43,589 nucleotides of DNA from a virus: positions 1 through 43,589 of the IMG/VR virus record IMGVR_UViG_3300021379_000637; one strand, 5' to 3'. The position numbers and the translations under genes are program-made. Of the stretch, positions 1 to 7,536 are shown piece by piece. Under the pieces are notes generated by a model. It was not told the DNA's origin and did no database searches. It saw only the letters and a program-made list of their open reading frames with translations. Each line of letters opens with the position of its first letter. Position 1 is the first letter of the stretch.

Positions 1-569
1 TTCATTTGATGATAACTGTCGGTTTCTACGATACTAGGAAATATTTCTATTTCCCAATGTCTGTGATACCAAGGTTGTGTAATCAAGACTGACCAACCAG
101 GAGGTGTAACTATATCCCATGGATTAGCAAACTTTAATGCAGTATCGAAAGAACCTTCTTGTATAGGTAGGTTACCAATAGATTGAGGCTTGTGATAAGT
201 AATTGTTTCTTCAAAAGCGTGTTTGTTATACCAGTTAAAACCTACTTCATCATCATGATGTATTTTTAAATCTAACCAAAGAGGAATAATGTAACCACTA
301 AACATTATATCTTTAACTGTTGGGCATTTTTTCATTGAATGGTCTTTATAAGGAACAGAATGCCAGCTGTCATCATCACCTCTCATTTCAGACCACTCTC
401 TCTGTAAATGCTTATAATAAGCAGGTACAAATTCACTAGCAGGTCTAGGAGGTGCTAAATCTACATATTCAGGTTGAGAAGTAAGGAACAATATTTTATC
501 ATCGCCTACCTTATGCTTTTTAACTTCTAAAAGTCTGCTATATTCTTTTGTCTCCCACCATTTCTTCAT
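1..569 (-). CDS. DUF6065-like protein, 3' end missing at window edge
   Basis: The frame opens with ATG at 569, one base after the TAG of the methyltransferase gene, and stays open to base 1, so about 189 codons are visible and the C-terminus lies outside the window. The translation begins MKKWWETKEYSRLLEVKK. It shares spaced motifs with the gene at 15720-16475: SGYIIPxW, KFxNPW, TPPGxSV and IVETDSYH, in the same order. The two are therefore paralogues about 15 kb apart. I associate the family with DUF6065, a phage and bacterial family of unknown function, from the pattern of a TPPG turn followed by an IVETD strand. That assignment is from memory and moderate. The alternating strands suggest a jelly-roll or cupin-like fold, which is inference. 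It is the last gene of the oxygenase/methyltransferase module seen here. Confidence 0.72.
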   Translation of the reverse strand, partial: MKKWWETKEYSRLLEVKKHKVGDDKILFLTSQPEYVDLAPPRPASEFVPAYYKHLQREWSEMRGDDDSWHSVPYKDHSMKKCPTVKDIMFSGYIIPLWLDLKIHHDDEVGFNWYNKHAFEETITYHKPQSIGNLPIQEGSFDTALKFANPWDIVTPPGWSVLITQPWYHRHWEIEIFPSIVETDSYHQM

Positions 570-570
570 T

Positions 571-1257
571 CTACTCCAATAATAAGTCCGCAGATTGTAC
601 TGCCTTTAAAATATTGTCATTAGTTTCTTTGTAAGATATTAAATCGCCCTCTTCCCAGTGGATAATTTTAATTGTTTTACCATAACTATTTAATTTAGTA
701 ATTGAAGCGTCAATATCAGTATGTAAATCTGGAATCCATTTTAAAATAACTTTTGTACTTGAAGTTATAGTAGAGCTTGCACCATCGATAACATCAAGCT
801 CATTACCATTTGCATAAACAAGCATTAGGTCAAGTGTCAAATCTAAACTATCTACAGTAATTACTTCCACAGACTCACTTGTGTCTCCCATAGTCCTACC
901 AAGAGCACCACCAGATTTGTTATCTTCAAAATATACTAAATCACTCGTACCAGATGAAGAAGCACACATCTTATTAATGTTTGTGCTTTCAGGTACATTA
1001 GATTCTAACAAAGCAAATCTATCTGATTGTGGCTCTATTGATGTTACTGTAGCTCCTGCTTGTACTAATTGTTTTGATGATAAACCAAAGCCTGCACCAA
1101 CAACTAAAGCATTGTTAATGTCTGGTCCATTATGAAATAACCAAAATTCTAAAGGAGCATTTATATGACCTAATTCTTCTACTCTTGATTCGTATATGTC
1201 TGAGTTGTCATAATCTAATATGACACCACATCTAAAGTTTTGTCGTTCTATAGCCAA
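571..1257 (-). CDS. FkbM-like SAM-dependent methyltransferase
   Basis: 228 aa. A Rossmann motif I, VGAGFG, lies at residues 53-58 after a hydrophobic strand, followed by the acidic strand end SIEP at 73-76, which normally contacts the SAM ribose. A VDSL segment at 135-138 and the segment YANGNELDVIDGA at 148-160 sit where FkbM methyltransferases have LD...DVEGxExxVLxGA. The usual Asp-Val-Glu is replaced by Tyr-Ala-Asn, so activity is not certain. FkbM enzymes typically O-methylate sugars or small molecules. The only plausible start is TTG at 1257, which overlaps the previous gene by 10 bases and has GAGG about ten bases upstream; no in-frame ATG precedes the SAM motif. It is co-oriented with three 2OG oxygenases upstream and a DUF6065-like gene downstream, suggesting a shared modification role. 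Confidence 0.7.
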   Translation of the reverse strand: MAIERQNFRCGVILDYDNSDIYESRVEELGHINAPLEFWLFHNGPDINNALVVGAGFGLSSKQLVQAGATVTSIEPQSDRFALLESNVPESTNINKMCASSSGTSDLVYFEDNKSGGALGRTMGDTSESVEVITVDSLDLTLDLMLVYANGNELDVIDGASSTITSSTKVILKWIPDLHTDIDASITKLNSYGKTIKIIHWEEGDLISYKETNDNILKAVQSADLLLE

Positions 1258-1805
1258 TTCTTATCAACCTCTTGCTCTGTACGTCCAGATGGAAACTGAA
1301 ATCCATCGAATGTGTGATTACCTAAAACAAAGTAGTAGTTGTCTGGTTTTGCAAAGTTAAAGTTTAATCTTACACTGACACCATTAGTTGCTGTTACCAT
1401 GTGTTCAAAATCAGAACCTACATAAGCTACTGCCTCTCCTTGAGCTACAGTCAGCTTTTCTTCGTTATAAATCAATTCTAACTCATTATCTGAAAAATAA
1501 TTGTATAAGATTGTGTACTCAACAGGACCATTATCGTAGTGCATGTTCTTTTGTACACCAGGCTCATACCAATTAATTGTTGCAAATGTTGGTAATAAAT
1601 TATGTACAGCAAATGTATCCCTAGCTTTATCTGTAAGCATTTTATGTAAAGTATTCAATTCTTCACACATTTTAACCATGTGAGAGCCATCAGGACTTCT
1701 GTTCCAGTTTGAATTATCGTCATAAGGAGTTTCCATATCAAGCCAAGCTTGTAACTCTTCTAATTGATTACCTTTATATAGTTGAGTTATCTTTACTGCG
1801 TCCAT
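1248..1805 (-). CDS. 2OG-Fe(II) oxygenase-like protein (third of three)
   Basis: 185 aa. It has the 2-His-1-carboxylate facial triad pattern: H89 and D91 in the segment NMHYDNG, a distal H135 in DFEHMV, and R146 in VRLNFNF, eleven residues later, as the likely 2-oxoglutarate carboxylate ligand. The spacing and flanking beta strands fit a double-stranded beta-helix core of the prolyl-4-hydroxylase/PKHD type, but overall the sequence is divergent from its two neighbours. Members use Fe(II), O2 and 2-oxoglutarate to hydroxylate a substrate; the substrate here is unknown. ATG at 1805 shares its A with the preceding stop (TAATG), and AAGGA lies eight bases upstream, which supports this start and translational coupling. 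Confidence 0.72.
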   Translation of the reverse strand: MDAVKITQLYKGNQLEELQAWLDMETPYDDNSNWNRSPDGSHMVKMCEELNTLHKMLTDKARDTFAVHNLLPTFATINWYEPGVQKNMHYDNGPVEYTILYNYFSDNELELIYNEEKLTVAQGEAVAYVGSDFEHMVTATNGVSVRLNFNFAKPDNYYFVLGNHTFDGFQFPSGRTEQEVDKNWL

Positions 1806-2479
1806 TACATCATTCCTTGTTTATACATTGGTGGCATGTCATTGAACTCCATAGGGTGACCTAGCCAAGTTACTATTGCATACTTAGTTCCACTAATAAC
1901 AGGCATAGCTTGATGAGCATAAGCATAGTTACTAGGAAACAATACTAAAGATGGTTTTTCAGGTTTAATCATTTCTTCAAAGTGATGAAAGTATGTTCCA
2001 CCACCCTCATAATCTTTTGGATTTAAAAGTATTAATGCTGAAAGATATCTTGGTATATGTGGTGCATAATCTGAATGTCCTTTGTATTGCTGACCACCTC
2101 TATACTTTAAAAGTTGATAACCCTCATCAAATAAAATAGGAAACTCATATTTTTTTGTATATTCGTTTACATATACTTGTAATTTATTCTGTATCATGTC
2201 ACATACATTCTTTATGTCTTGAATATAATTATCAGTTCCATTTTTTATAGCTTCTCTATATTCCCTACCTTCATGAGGATACTGAGCAATTTGAGACAAT
2301 GACATTAAAAGGTTACTTCTTACTTCACCACCTTTATGTCCTTTACCTATTGTTGCATCTTCAAAACCAAAACCTGCTTCAGATTTATCTATTTCCTCAG
2401 CTGCTTTAATAATGTCTTCAGCTTGTGTTCCTTCAAAAAAGTCTTCATAGACTTCAACAACACCCATTGATAATTTCAT
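1805..2479 (-). CDS. 2OG-Fe(II) oxygenase, P4H-like (second of three)
   Basis: 224 aa. The iron triad is H135 and D137 in KGHSDYAP and H189 in YAYAHQAMP. K199 in SGTKYAIVTW takes the place of the usual Arg/Lys that anchors 2-oxoglutarate. The strand pattern LSALILLN, then YEGGGTYF, then PSLVLFPS is the typical DSBH core of phage and bacterial P4H-like enzymes. The start overlaps the previous stop by four bases (ATGA), and GGGAG lies five bases upstream of the ATG. Being next to two other oxygenases of different sequence suggests a group with related but separate substrates rather than a recent tandem duplication. The substrate is not evident. Confidence 0.85.
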   Translation of the reverse strand: MKLSMGVVEVYEDFFEGTQAEDIIKAAEEIDKSEAGFGFEDATIGKGHKGGEVRSNLLMSLSQIAQYPHEGREYREAIKNGTDNYIQDIKNVCDMIQNKLQVYVNEYTKKYEFPILFDEGYQLLKYRGGQQYKGHSDYAPHIPRYLSALILLNPKDYEGGGTYFHHFEEMIKPEKPSLVLFPSNYAYAHQAMPVISGTKYAIVTWLGHPMEFNDMPPMYKQGMM

Positions 2480-3201
2480 ACAATCTCCCTTTTTTTAACT
2501 TCTGCTAAGTCTCCACTTTCTTGTAAACTATCTACATCATAATGACTAGCACATGACACTAAAAAAGCTGATTTTCTACCATTCAACAATGGTGTTGTAG
2601 CATGAGAATAAACAAATGAACTAGGCATAATAACTACACTACCTGCTGGAGGTTTATATGGTTCGTGTTCAAAGTATCTAAAATCTAAAGCACCACCTCT
2701 AAAGTCATCATTTAAATAAGTCAAGCATGTAATTCTTCTGAAGTAAGGATTCATATAATGTTGATTTGTTTTAGGATTTCTAGTTGTGTGATTGTCACTA
2801 TGGTAATTCATATTCTTTGGGGGTTTATAAGTTATGTATTGCCAATTTTCCATCCAATTAATTTCCTTAGATACTTCTTCAAATAGTTCACAATATTCAG
2901 CAATTTTGTCTAATGCGTTTTTCTGTACTTGTTTAAAAAAAGTTTTAGCTTCAGCTGTTGTAAACTCTATTTCAGGATTAAATCTAATTGGTCCATTTTG
3001 ATTTTTGACAGTTACATAAGAATCATTTTGTTTTATCATTTCGTCAGTAATAGTTGGAACCCAATTGTCTACATCTTGATTCATTAAATCAATGATTCCC
3101 TCTGGTATTTCTAAGCAGTTTTCCCAAGCTACTACTCCAGTAACTACATTTTTAGAAGGAACTTTTCTCCATAAATTATTCTTCTTCGTCATAGCTTTCA
3201 T
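2476..3201 (-). CDS. 2OG-Fe(II) oxygenase, P4H-like (first of three)
   Basis: 241 aa. Facial triad: H134 and D136 in NYHSDNH, H200 in YSHATTP, and R209 in NGRKSAFLVS as the 2-oxoglutarate ligand. LTYLNDDFRGGALDF followed by PPAGSVVIMPS is the characteristic core of P4H-like dioxygenases. Two in-frame ATGs occur at 3201 and 3192, and neither has a clear ribosome binding site. The gene overlaps the upstream 156-aa gene by 26 bases if the first is used and by 17 with the second. It is the promoter-proximal member of the oxygenase trio. Such enzymes are common auxiliary genes in aquatic phages; the target may be a protein, lipid or nucleobase, and nothing here decides that. Confidence 0.85.
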   Translation of the reverse strand: MKAMTKKNNLWRKVPSKNVVTGVVAWENCLEIPEGIIDLMNQDVDNWVPTITDEMIKQNDSYVTVKNQNGPIRFNPEIEFTTAEAKTFFKQVQKNALDKIAEYCELFEEVSKEINWMENWQYITYKPPKNMNYHSDNHTTRNPKTNQHYMNPYFRRITCLTYLNDDFRGGALDFRYFEHEPYKPPAGSVVIMPSSFVYSHATTPLLNGRKSAFLVSCASHYDVDSLQESGDLAEVKKREIV

Positions 3202-3646
3202 ATACCGATATTTCGTGTGTTTCTATTTCTTCACCATCTGATTTAATTACAAAATCGTACCAACCTATATCTAATTTTACATGGTCAGTATGAAAAAATT
3301 TAGCTCCTAAATCATATTGCATAATCCAAGTGTCAATTTTAATTTGTTGTTCGGAAGGGTTGTCTAAATTTTTAGTCCAAACTTCACAGATAAACTGTGG
3401 TAGGTTATTTCTATCTACAAAGTCGTCAACATAACCTACTTGAAAGTACTCTTTACTACTTATGTTAATTGGAGCTACTATGTGTTTGAATTCAGGTATA
3501 TATATGAAATGAGCAACAGATTCGTCTTCAATATAATCTTTTATATTTTCAGATGGTCCAGTGTGTACTTCATTAGTTTTTTCAAACCACTGGTCTTTGT
3601 AGTCTTCTACTTTTTCCCCTTTTGGGATGTAGAACACGGTTCTCAT
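3176..3646 (-). CDS. hypothetical protein, 156 aa
   Basis: I do not recognise this protein. It is acidic, rich in Tyr, Phe and Trp, has no signal peptide or membrane segment, and ends in a YDEEE tail. The strand-rich middle (residues about 45-135) suggests a small beta domain. The ATG at 3646 has a strong GGGAGG six bases upstream. It lies between a 291-aa unknown and the first 2OG oxygenase and overlaps the latter, so it may be co-translated with the oxygenases and act as a partner, but it could equally be the last minor virion protein. Confidence 0.7.
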   Translation of the reverse strand: MRTVFYIPKGEKVEDYKDQWFEKTNEVHTGPSENIKDYIEDESVAHFIYIPEFKHIVAPINISSKEYFQVGYVDDFVDRNNLPQFICEVWTKNLDNPSEQQIKIDTWIMQYDLGAKFFHTDHVKLDIGWYDFVIKSDGEEIETHEISVYESYDEEE

Positions 3647-3666
3647 ACAACCTCCCTATATATTAT

Positions 3667-4542
3667 TTAAGCTAATAGCTTTAATGCATCAATTGAAGTT
3701 TTTAAATAGTCTATTGTCAACTCTAATGTAGAAGCTTTAGTAGCTTTATATGCGTCAACATCAGCTAAGAAAGCATCCTCATCAAAAGCGTCAACATCTT
3801 CACCAAGTTTATAAAGAGAGTTAGCTACTGCTTTTTCAAGCATTTGCTTTGCGTCGTCTTTTTCTACTTGTAATGCATCAGCATCTAGTGATAAGTCCAT
3901 ATCATTTTCTCCTACGGTATAAGATTTATTCCTTAAGTATAACAGTTGAATCCTGTTTATTGTTGTTTTATACCATTGAGAGTATGGCTCCCACTTTGTG
4001 TACCACACTTCATCTTCTGGTATATCAACATCTTTATAGTTTGATAAATCATAAAATATTCTTAATTTATCATCTTCTATTGGAACATCATTGTCTCCAT
4101 CAGCTTCTAAATCTTCTTCACCTACAAATGAAACAGCATTGGAAAGTATTGTTGTATATGTATCATCTTTATAGACATAAGGAGTTGTATTGTTTATATA
4201 AAAATTAGATTGAGGTGTAATATTTAAATCTATTTTCCATTGGTATCCTATTTCCCAACACCATGTACAAGTAGGTCCATCAGTTAAAGGTCCATAATTG
4301 CATAGTTCTTTATTATGATTGTAAGTTCCATCTTTTCTTTTTATATACCATGAAATAACTGTTTCATCACCAGTATCTATATCGACATAATCATTGTCAC
4401 CAAAAGATATTTTTGTTCTGTAATGAAAGTTAACATTGAAATCATCATGGTCTATTTTTTCAGGATTATCTCCAAACCAATATAGGTCGTAGTCTGATTG
4501 ATTGTTGTCAGCTCGACTGTAATAAATTCTTACAGTAGCCAT
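3667..4542 (-). CDS. hypothetical protein, 291 aa, aromatic-rich
   Basis: Not recognised. Residues 1-200 are rich in Tyr, Trp and Asp with short strands, including a CTWCWE segment containing two Cys three residues apart; only one more Cys precedes it, so zinc binding is unsupported. Residues about 215-291 are predicted helical (MDLSLDADALQVEKDDAKQ onward), resembling the helical tail found after phage fibre or adhesin domains. The start ATG follows the stop of the 221-aa adhesin-like gene within a TAACATG sequence. Position after two adhesin-like paralogues suggests a virion or fibre-associated protein; a fibre chaperone is another possibility. Function cannot be assigned from sequence. Confidence 0.7.
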   Translation of the reverse strand: MATVRIYYSRADNNQSDYDLYWFGDNPEKIDHDDFNVNFHYRTKISFGDNDYVDIDTGDETVISWYIKRKDGTYNHNKELCNYGPLTDGPTCTWCWEIGYQWKIDLNITPQSNFYINNTTPYVYKDDTYTTILSNAVSFVGEEDLEADGDNDVPIEDDKLRIFYDLSNYKDVDIPEDEVWYTKWEPYSQWYKTTINRIQLLYLRNKSYTVGENDMDLSLDADALQVEKDDAKQMLEKAVANSLYKLGEDVDAFDEDAFLADVDAYKATKASTLELTIDYLKTSIDALKLLA

Positions 4543-4543
4543 G

Positions 4544-5209
4544 TTAAACCTTGAATGTCTTGACTGTACCTGCGGCGTAACCTGTTACGTCTGTTACTAC
4601 GCCTGTTAGTGGAATATCTTGTGAAACTATAAATATAACTCCACCACCAGTAGTTGTCTCACCACTAGCTTCTATTGTTCCGTATCCTTGTATTTTTCTA
4701 GCACATACTACGACAACTCCTCCACCATAATTGACAGAGTCTCCTGCTCCGCCCATTAGTGGGTCTGGTGTGGTTTGTCCAGCGTGGACGACAACACCTT
4801 GTACTGCTAAGTCTGGATGATTAAAATATTCCGCTCCTTCATCTGGTGCAGTAGCAGTAGTACCATTACCATTGCCACCTAGTGAGTTATCTACAGCACC
4901 TTGACCTCCACCTTTCAAAGTACCAGTAGTACTAACGCCACCAACTCGACCAATTTTTGTATCACCTTGATTACTTGATGTTACTGCCATAGCTAATGAG
5001 TTTCTAACGAATACTCTATAGCCTGCTGTATCTAAAACTATTCCTGGGTTTATTGTTAAGTTGTTATAAAACATATCTCTAGTAAGAGTTGTATTTGATG
5101 AGATAGTTACATTCCCATCCATACCAGAACCATAAATGCTATCTGGGATAACATCAAAAGATTCAAAGTCTGAAGGTATTGCTCCGTCACCGTATTCTGT
5201 TATTGGCAT
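4544..5209 (-). CDS. adhesin-like virion protein, short paralogue
   Basis: 221 aa. It is homologous to the 443-aa gene immediately upstream: both carry IYGxGxDGNVT, SNxxLxRDMxYNNLTIN, LDTxGYRVFV and a TTGTLKGG segment, then Gly-rich strands ending in a GGGVIFI- or GGGTVVFV-type strand. The pattern is typical of Gly-rich beta-solenoid or beta-sandwich phage receptor-binding and adhesin modules. This copy lacks the Tyr/His-rich insert of its neighbour: its residues around SGETTTGGG join directly what the insert separates there. Start ATG at 5209 follows the upstream stop in a TAATATG sequence, with GGAG upstream. Probably a tail-fibre tip or accessory adhesin, inferred from context and composition. 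Confidence 0.72.
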   Translation of the reverse strand: MPITEYGDGAIPSDFESFDVIPDSIYGSGMDGNVTISSNTTLTRDMFYNNLTINPGIVLDTAGYRVFVRNSLAMAVTSSNQGDTKIGRVGGVSTTGTLKGGGQGAVDNSLGGNGNGTTATAPDEGAEYFNHPDLAVQGVVVHAGQTTPDPLMGGAGDSVNYGGGVVVVCARKIQGYGTIEASGETTTGGGVIFIVSQDIPLTGVVTDVTGYAAGTVKTFKV

Positions 5210-5210
5210 A

Positions 5211-6542
5211 TTAAGCTCCTGGGTCCGTATCGTCTGCGTCTATATTATATACTGTTACAACAGTTCCTGCTCCAGCTGTTCCTGTTCCTGAAGTTCCAGC
5301 TGCGGCAGCAAGTGTCAATCCTGAAGGTAATGGTTTAGTTCCTGTTACAAATACAACTGTTCCTCCACCTGCGTTATAACCATCGGAAGCAGTAGCACCA
5401 GAACCTCCTGCACCACCTGGGTGAGTAACAGTAGGGTTTGTACCATATGTAGTAGGGTTTGTACCATAGTTAGTTGGGTTAGAGCCATAGTTAGCACCAT
5501 AGTTTGAACCATAGTTAGCACCATAGTTTGTATTGTTAGAACCATAGTTGGTTGCGTTAGAACCATAGTTTGTATATGGATGCCAATGATTGTAATGATA
5601 ATGATAAGAACCTGTTGAGTAGCTATTTAAATATACTGGATGCCAGTGATAATGTGTATGAGGATTAGCACCACTGTAAGAATAGTTATTACCTGGATAT
5701 GAATAGTTATTACCTGGATAGCTATAGCCATAAGAGTACCCATAACTATACCCATAAGAATAATTGTTTCCAGGGTGAGTATTTGTATTTCCAGGATGTG
5801 TGTTTGTATTTCCAGGTGTAGTAGCATCTGGAGCTGGAGCACCTTGTGTACCTTGTGTAGCACCTGAAGCGTTATCACCGTCAGCTCTTACTGTTCCATC
5901 ACCAGTAACAGTCTTTGCTAAAACTATAACAACTCCACCACCAACTGCTCCTGTACCTGCTGTAGCTGCATTTCCTGGAGAACCTTTTCCTCCATCTGCT
6001 TGTACTGTTTGATAGTCAGCCCAGTTAGAGTCGCCACCATCAGCACCAGCTTGTGCGTTTGCTGTTATTGTGCCGTCAGCACCACCTGAACCTCCACCAA
6101 TAAATTTGTAAGTTCCTGTATCTACATCTATTGCATGTCCAGCTATAGCAACAGATAAGTTAAACATTTCGTTTTCACCTTCAAAAAATTCATTACCGTC
6201 ATGTGTAGATTGGTCTTGAGAACCTGACTTACCGCCTAAAGTATCTGTAGCAGCTACACCCTTAGCAAATCCACCTTTAAGAGTTCCTGTAGTTGTTTTA
6301 TTTGAAAATCTACCTATCTTTGAGGTTGAGTCTGTAAATGTTAATGTACCAGCAACAAAGACACGATAACCATTAGTATCTAATGTGACTCCAGAGTTTA
6401 TTGTTAAATTGTTGTAATACATGTCTCTTGATAAAGATGCATTTGAAGTTAAGGTGACATTTCCATCTTGTCCAAAACCATATATTTCATCACCACCAAG
6501 CCTGTCCAGAAAGACTGGCTCAGGTATCTTTATTTCGGACAT
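5211..6542 (-). CDS. adhesin-like virion protein with Tyr/His/Asn-rich insert
   Basis: 443 aa. Residues 1-220 match the 221-aa paralogue downstream, and residues about 380-443 match its C-terminus. Between them, residues about 243-375 form a low-complexity insert: PGNTNTHPG repeats, then YGYS and YPGNNYSY repeats, then a His/Trp-rich block (THYHWHP, YHYHYNHWHP), then NYGSN/NYGTNP repeats. The flanking parts are Gly-rich beta structure typical of phage adhesins. The insert resembles prion-like or adhesive Tyr-rich sequence and contains several HxH motifs that could bind metal. The start overlaps the previous stop as TAATG. Two minus-strand open frames inside the insert (5345-5566 and 5627-5878) are repeat shadows. 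Likely role: host-surface binding or particle adhesion. Confidence 0.75.
   Translation of the reverse strand: MSEIKIPEPVFLDRLGGDEIYGFGQDGNVTLTSNASLSRDMYYNNLTINSGVTLDTNGYRVFVAGTLTFTDSTSKIGRFSNKTTTGTLKGGFAKGVAATDTLGGKSGSQDQSTHDGNEFFEGENEMFNLSVAIAGHAIDVDTGTYKFIGGGSGGADGTITANAQAGADGGDSNWADYQTVQADGGKGSPGNAATAGTGAVGGGVVIVLAKTVTGDGTVRADGDNASGATQGTQGAPAPDATTPGNTNTHPGNTNTHPGNNYSYGYSYGYSYGYSYPGNNYSYPGNNYSYSGANPHTHYHWHPVYLNSYSTGSYHYHYNHWHPYTNYGSNATNYGSNNTNYGANYGSNYGANYGSNPTNYGTNPTTYGTNPTVTHPGGAGGSGATASDGYNAGGGTVVFVTGTKPLPSGLTLAAAAGTSGTGTAGAGTVVTVYNIDADDTDPGA
5418..5816 (-). repeat. tandem repeats encoding the Tyr/His/Asn-rich insert
   Basis: Imperfect short tandem repeats of codons for Asn-Tyr-Gly-Ser/Ala/Thr, Ser-Tyr-Gly-Tyr and Pro-Gly-Asn-Thr. 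On the plus strand the unit accatagtt recurs many times between about 5465 and 5570, and ttacctggata recurs near 5690-5720. Such units can expand or contract by slippage while keeping frame because the units are multiples of three. Confidence 0.8.
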
Positions 6543-6871
6543 TAGCTTACCTCTACGCCTGAAACATGTATATTAACAGATGATGCTGCTGAACATTTTG
6601 CAGCTACTGAAGCTGAAGCAGGTACAACCATAGCTAAGTCAATAACTGTAGTTGTATTTGCTTGAACAGTTGTATCACCAAATATAATATGTTGGTCACC
6701 AGTTGAATCCCCTGAAGGAATAACTTTGATTTCTACTGTTCTATCAGTTGCTGTATAGTTCGCTAACATTATTTGCTTGATAATGCACTTATTGGAATTA
6801 CTGAAAACTTGTGCTTCAGATGTACCAAGTGCAGTTACTTCTGCTAACTCTGCTGCTGTATATACTGCCAT
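6542..6871 (-). CDS. small beta-rich virion protein, 109 aa
   Basis: A compact, strand-rich protein: KCIIKQIMLANY, RTVEIKVIPS, DQHIIFG, TTTVIDLAMVV and SVNIHVSGVEVS alternate as edge-to-edge strands, as in small immunoglobulin-like or jelly-roll virion proteins found beside phage fibre genes. No catalytic motif, signal or membrane segment. ATG at 6871 has GGAGA five bases upstream. Position between a fibre-like 152-aa protein and the adhesin pair suggests a fibre accessory or decoration role. This is inference from context; I cannot name the family. Confidence 0.65.
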   Translation of the reverse strand: MAVYTAAELAEVTALGTSEAQVFSNSNKCIIKQIMLANYTATDRTVEIKVIPSGDSTGDQHIIFGDTTVQANTTTVIDLAMVVPASASVAAKCSAASSVNIHVSGVEVS

Positions 6872-6880
6872 GTATTCTCC

Positions 6881-7339
6881 TTATAGTCCCATCCACTGTA
6901 AAGCTTCGGTAGTGTGAAGTTGTTGTGCTTTCACTTTTACCATAGCTGTAGCGGAATTGTCGTATAACATTACTAAATCGTTGTCTTCGTCTACATCAAT
7001 TGATGTTCCGTCTGTAAGTCTTGTTGCGTCTATATTTAAATCTACTGTACCAGAACCTGCACCTCCAGATATGCCTGATAGTGCGTCTGTTGTTACACCC
7101 ACGATATCACCAATATCTAATGATAACCAAGAGCTTGCAGTCCTTACTTGAAGTCGGTCATCAGTACTGTTGTATATAAGCATACCTTCAGTAGCAGTTG
7201 TAATTGCGTCTCTTTCAGTATCTGTGTATGCAGGTATTAAAGGACCTCCATCAACGTGTCCAGGAATAAACTCTGATAAACCGTTTGAGTCTCCACCTGA
7301 TGTGGTTGTTACTCTAATAAGATGTTGTCTTGTTGCCAT
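6881..7339 (-). CDS. tail-fibre-like protein, 152 aa
   Basis: Residues about 42-75 contain ERDAITTATEGMLIYNSTDDRLQV followed by SSW (shown here in brief: ERDAITT, GMLIYNST, LQVRT, W). This is a motif seen at the ends of many phage fibres, where a short beta hairpin precedes a C-terminal tip. Residues 76-130 continue with DIVGVTTDALSG and TRLTDGTSIDVDED, like the interspersed beta repeats of the neighbouring giant fibre. It is probably a short separate fibre subunit or a piece of a once-longer fibre. Start overlaps the previous stop as TAATG. Confidence 0.7.
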   Translation of the reverse strand: MATRQHLIRVTTTSGGDSNGLSEFIPGHVDGGPLIPAYTDTERDAITTATEGMLIYNSTDDRLQVRTASSWLSLDIGDIVGVTTDALSGISGGAGSGTVDLNIDATRLTDGTSIDVDEDNDLVMLYDNSATAMVKVKAQQLHTTEALQWMGL

Positions 7340-7536
7340 TATTTAGTACCTTCTCCTTGACCTAAATAGTTCTCAGGGTCATATTTGCTATCTACAAACT
7401 CCCCCAAGGACTTTTCAATCATATTATAATCTAAACCTTCTTCTGATGTGTCTTTTAAAAATGGTAGTGTTCTAGCAATCCAAGCAGTAGCCCAACCTAA
7501 TGCAAATCCACATAATAATGCTATAAATATGTCCAT
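7339..7536 (-). CDS. small membrane protein, 65 aa
   Basis: Residues 2-24 form one hydrophobic segment (IFIALLCGFALGWATAWIA) followed by Arg, Thr and a soluble acidic tail of about 40 residues. It is short enough to be missed but is linked on both sides by TAATG overlaps, which supports its being a real gene. One transmembrane segment with a cytoplasmic-type tail could fit a holin-like, spanin-like or superinfection-related protein. No lysis gene pair is visible beside it, so no function is assigned. Confidence 0.62.
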   Translation of the reverse strand: MDIFIALLCGFALGWATAWIARTLPFLKDTSEEGLDYNMIEKSLGEFVDSKYDPENYLGQGEGTK

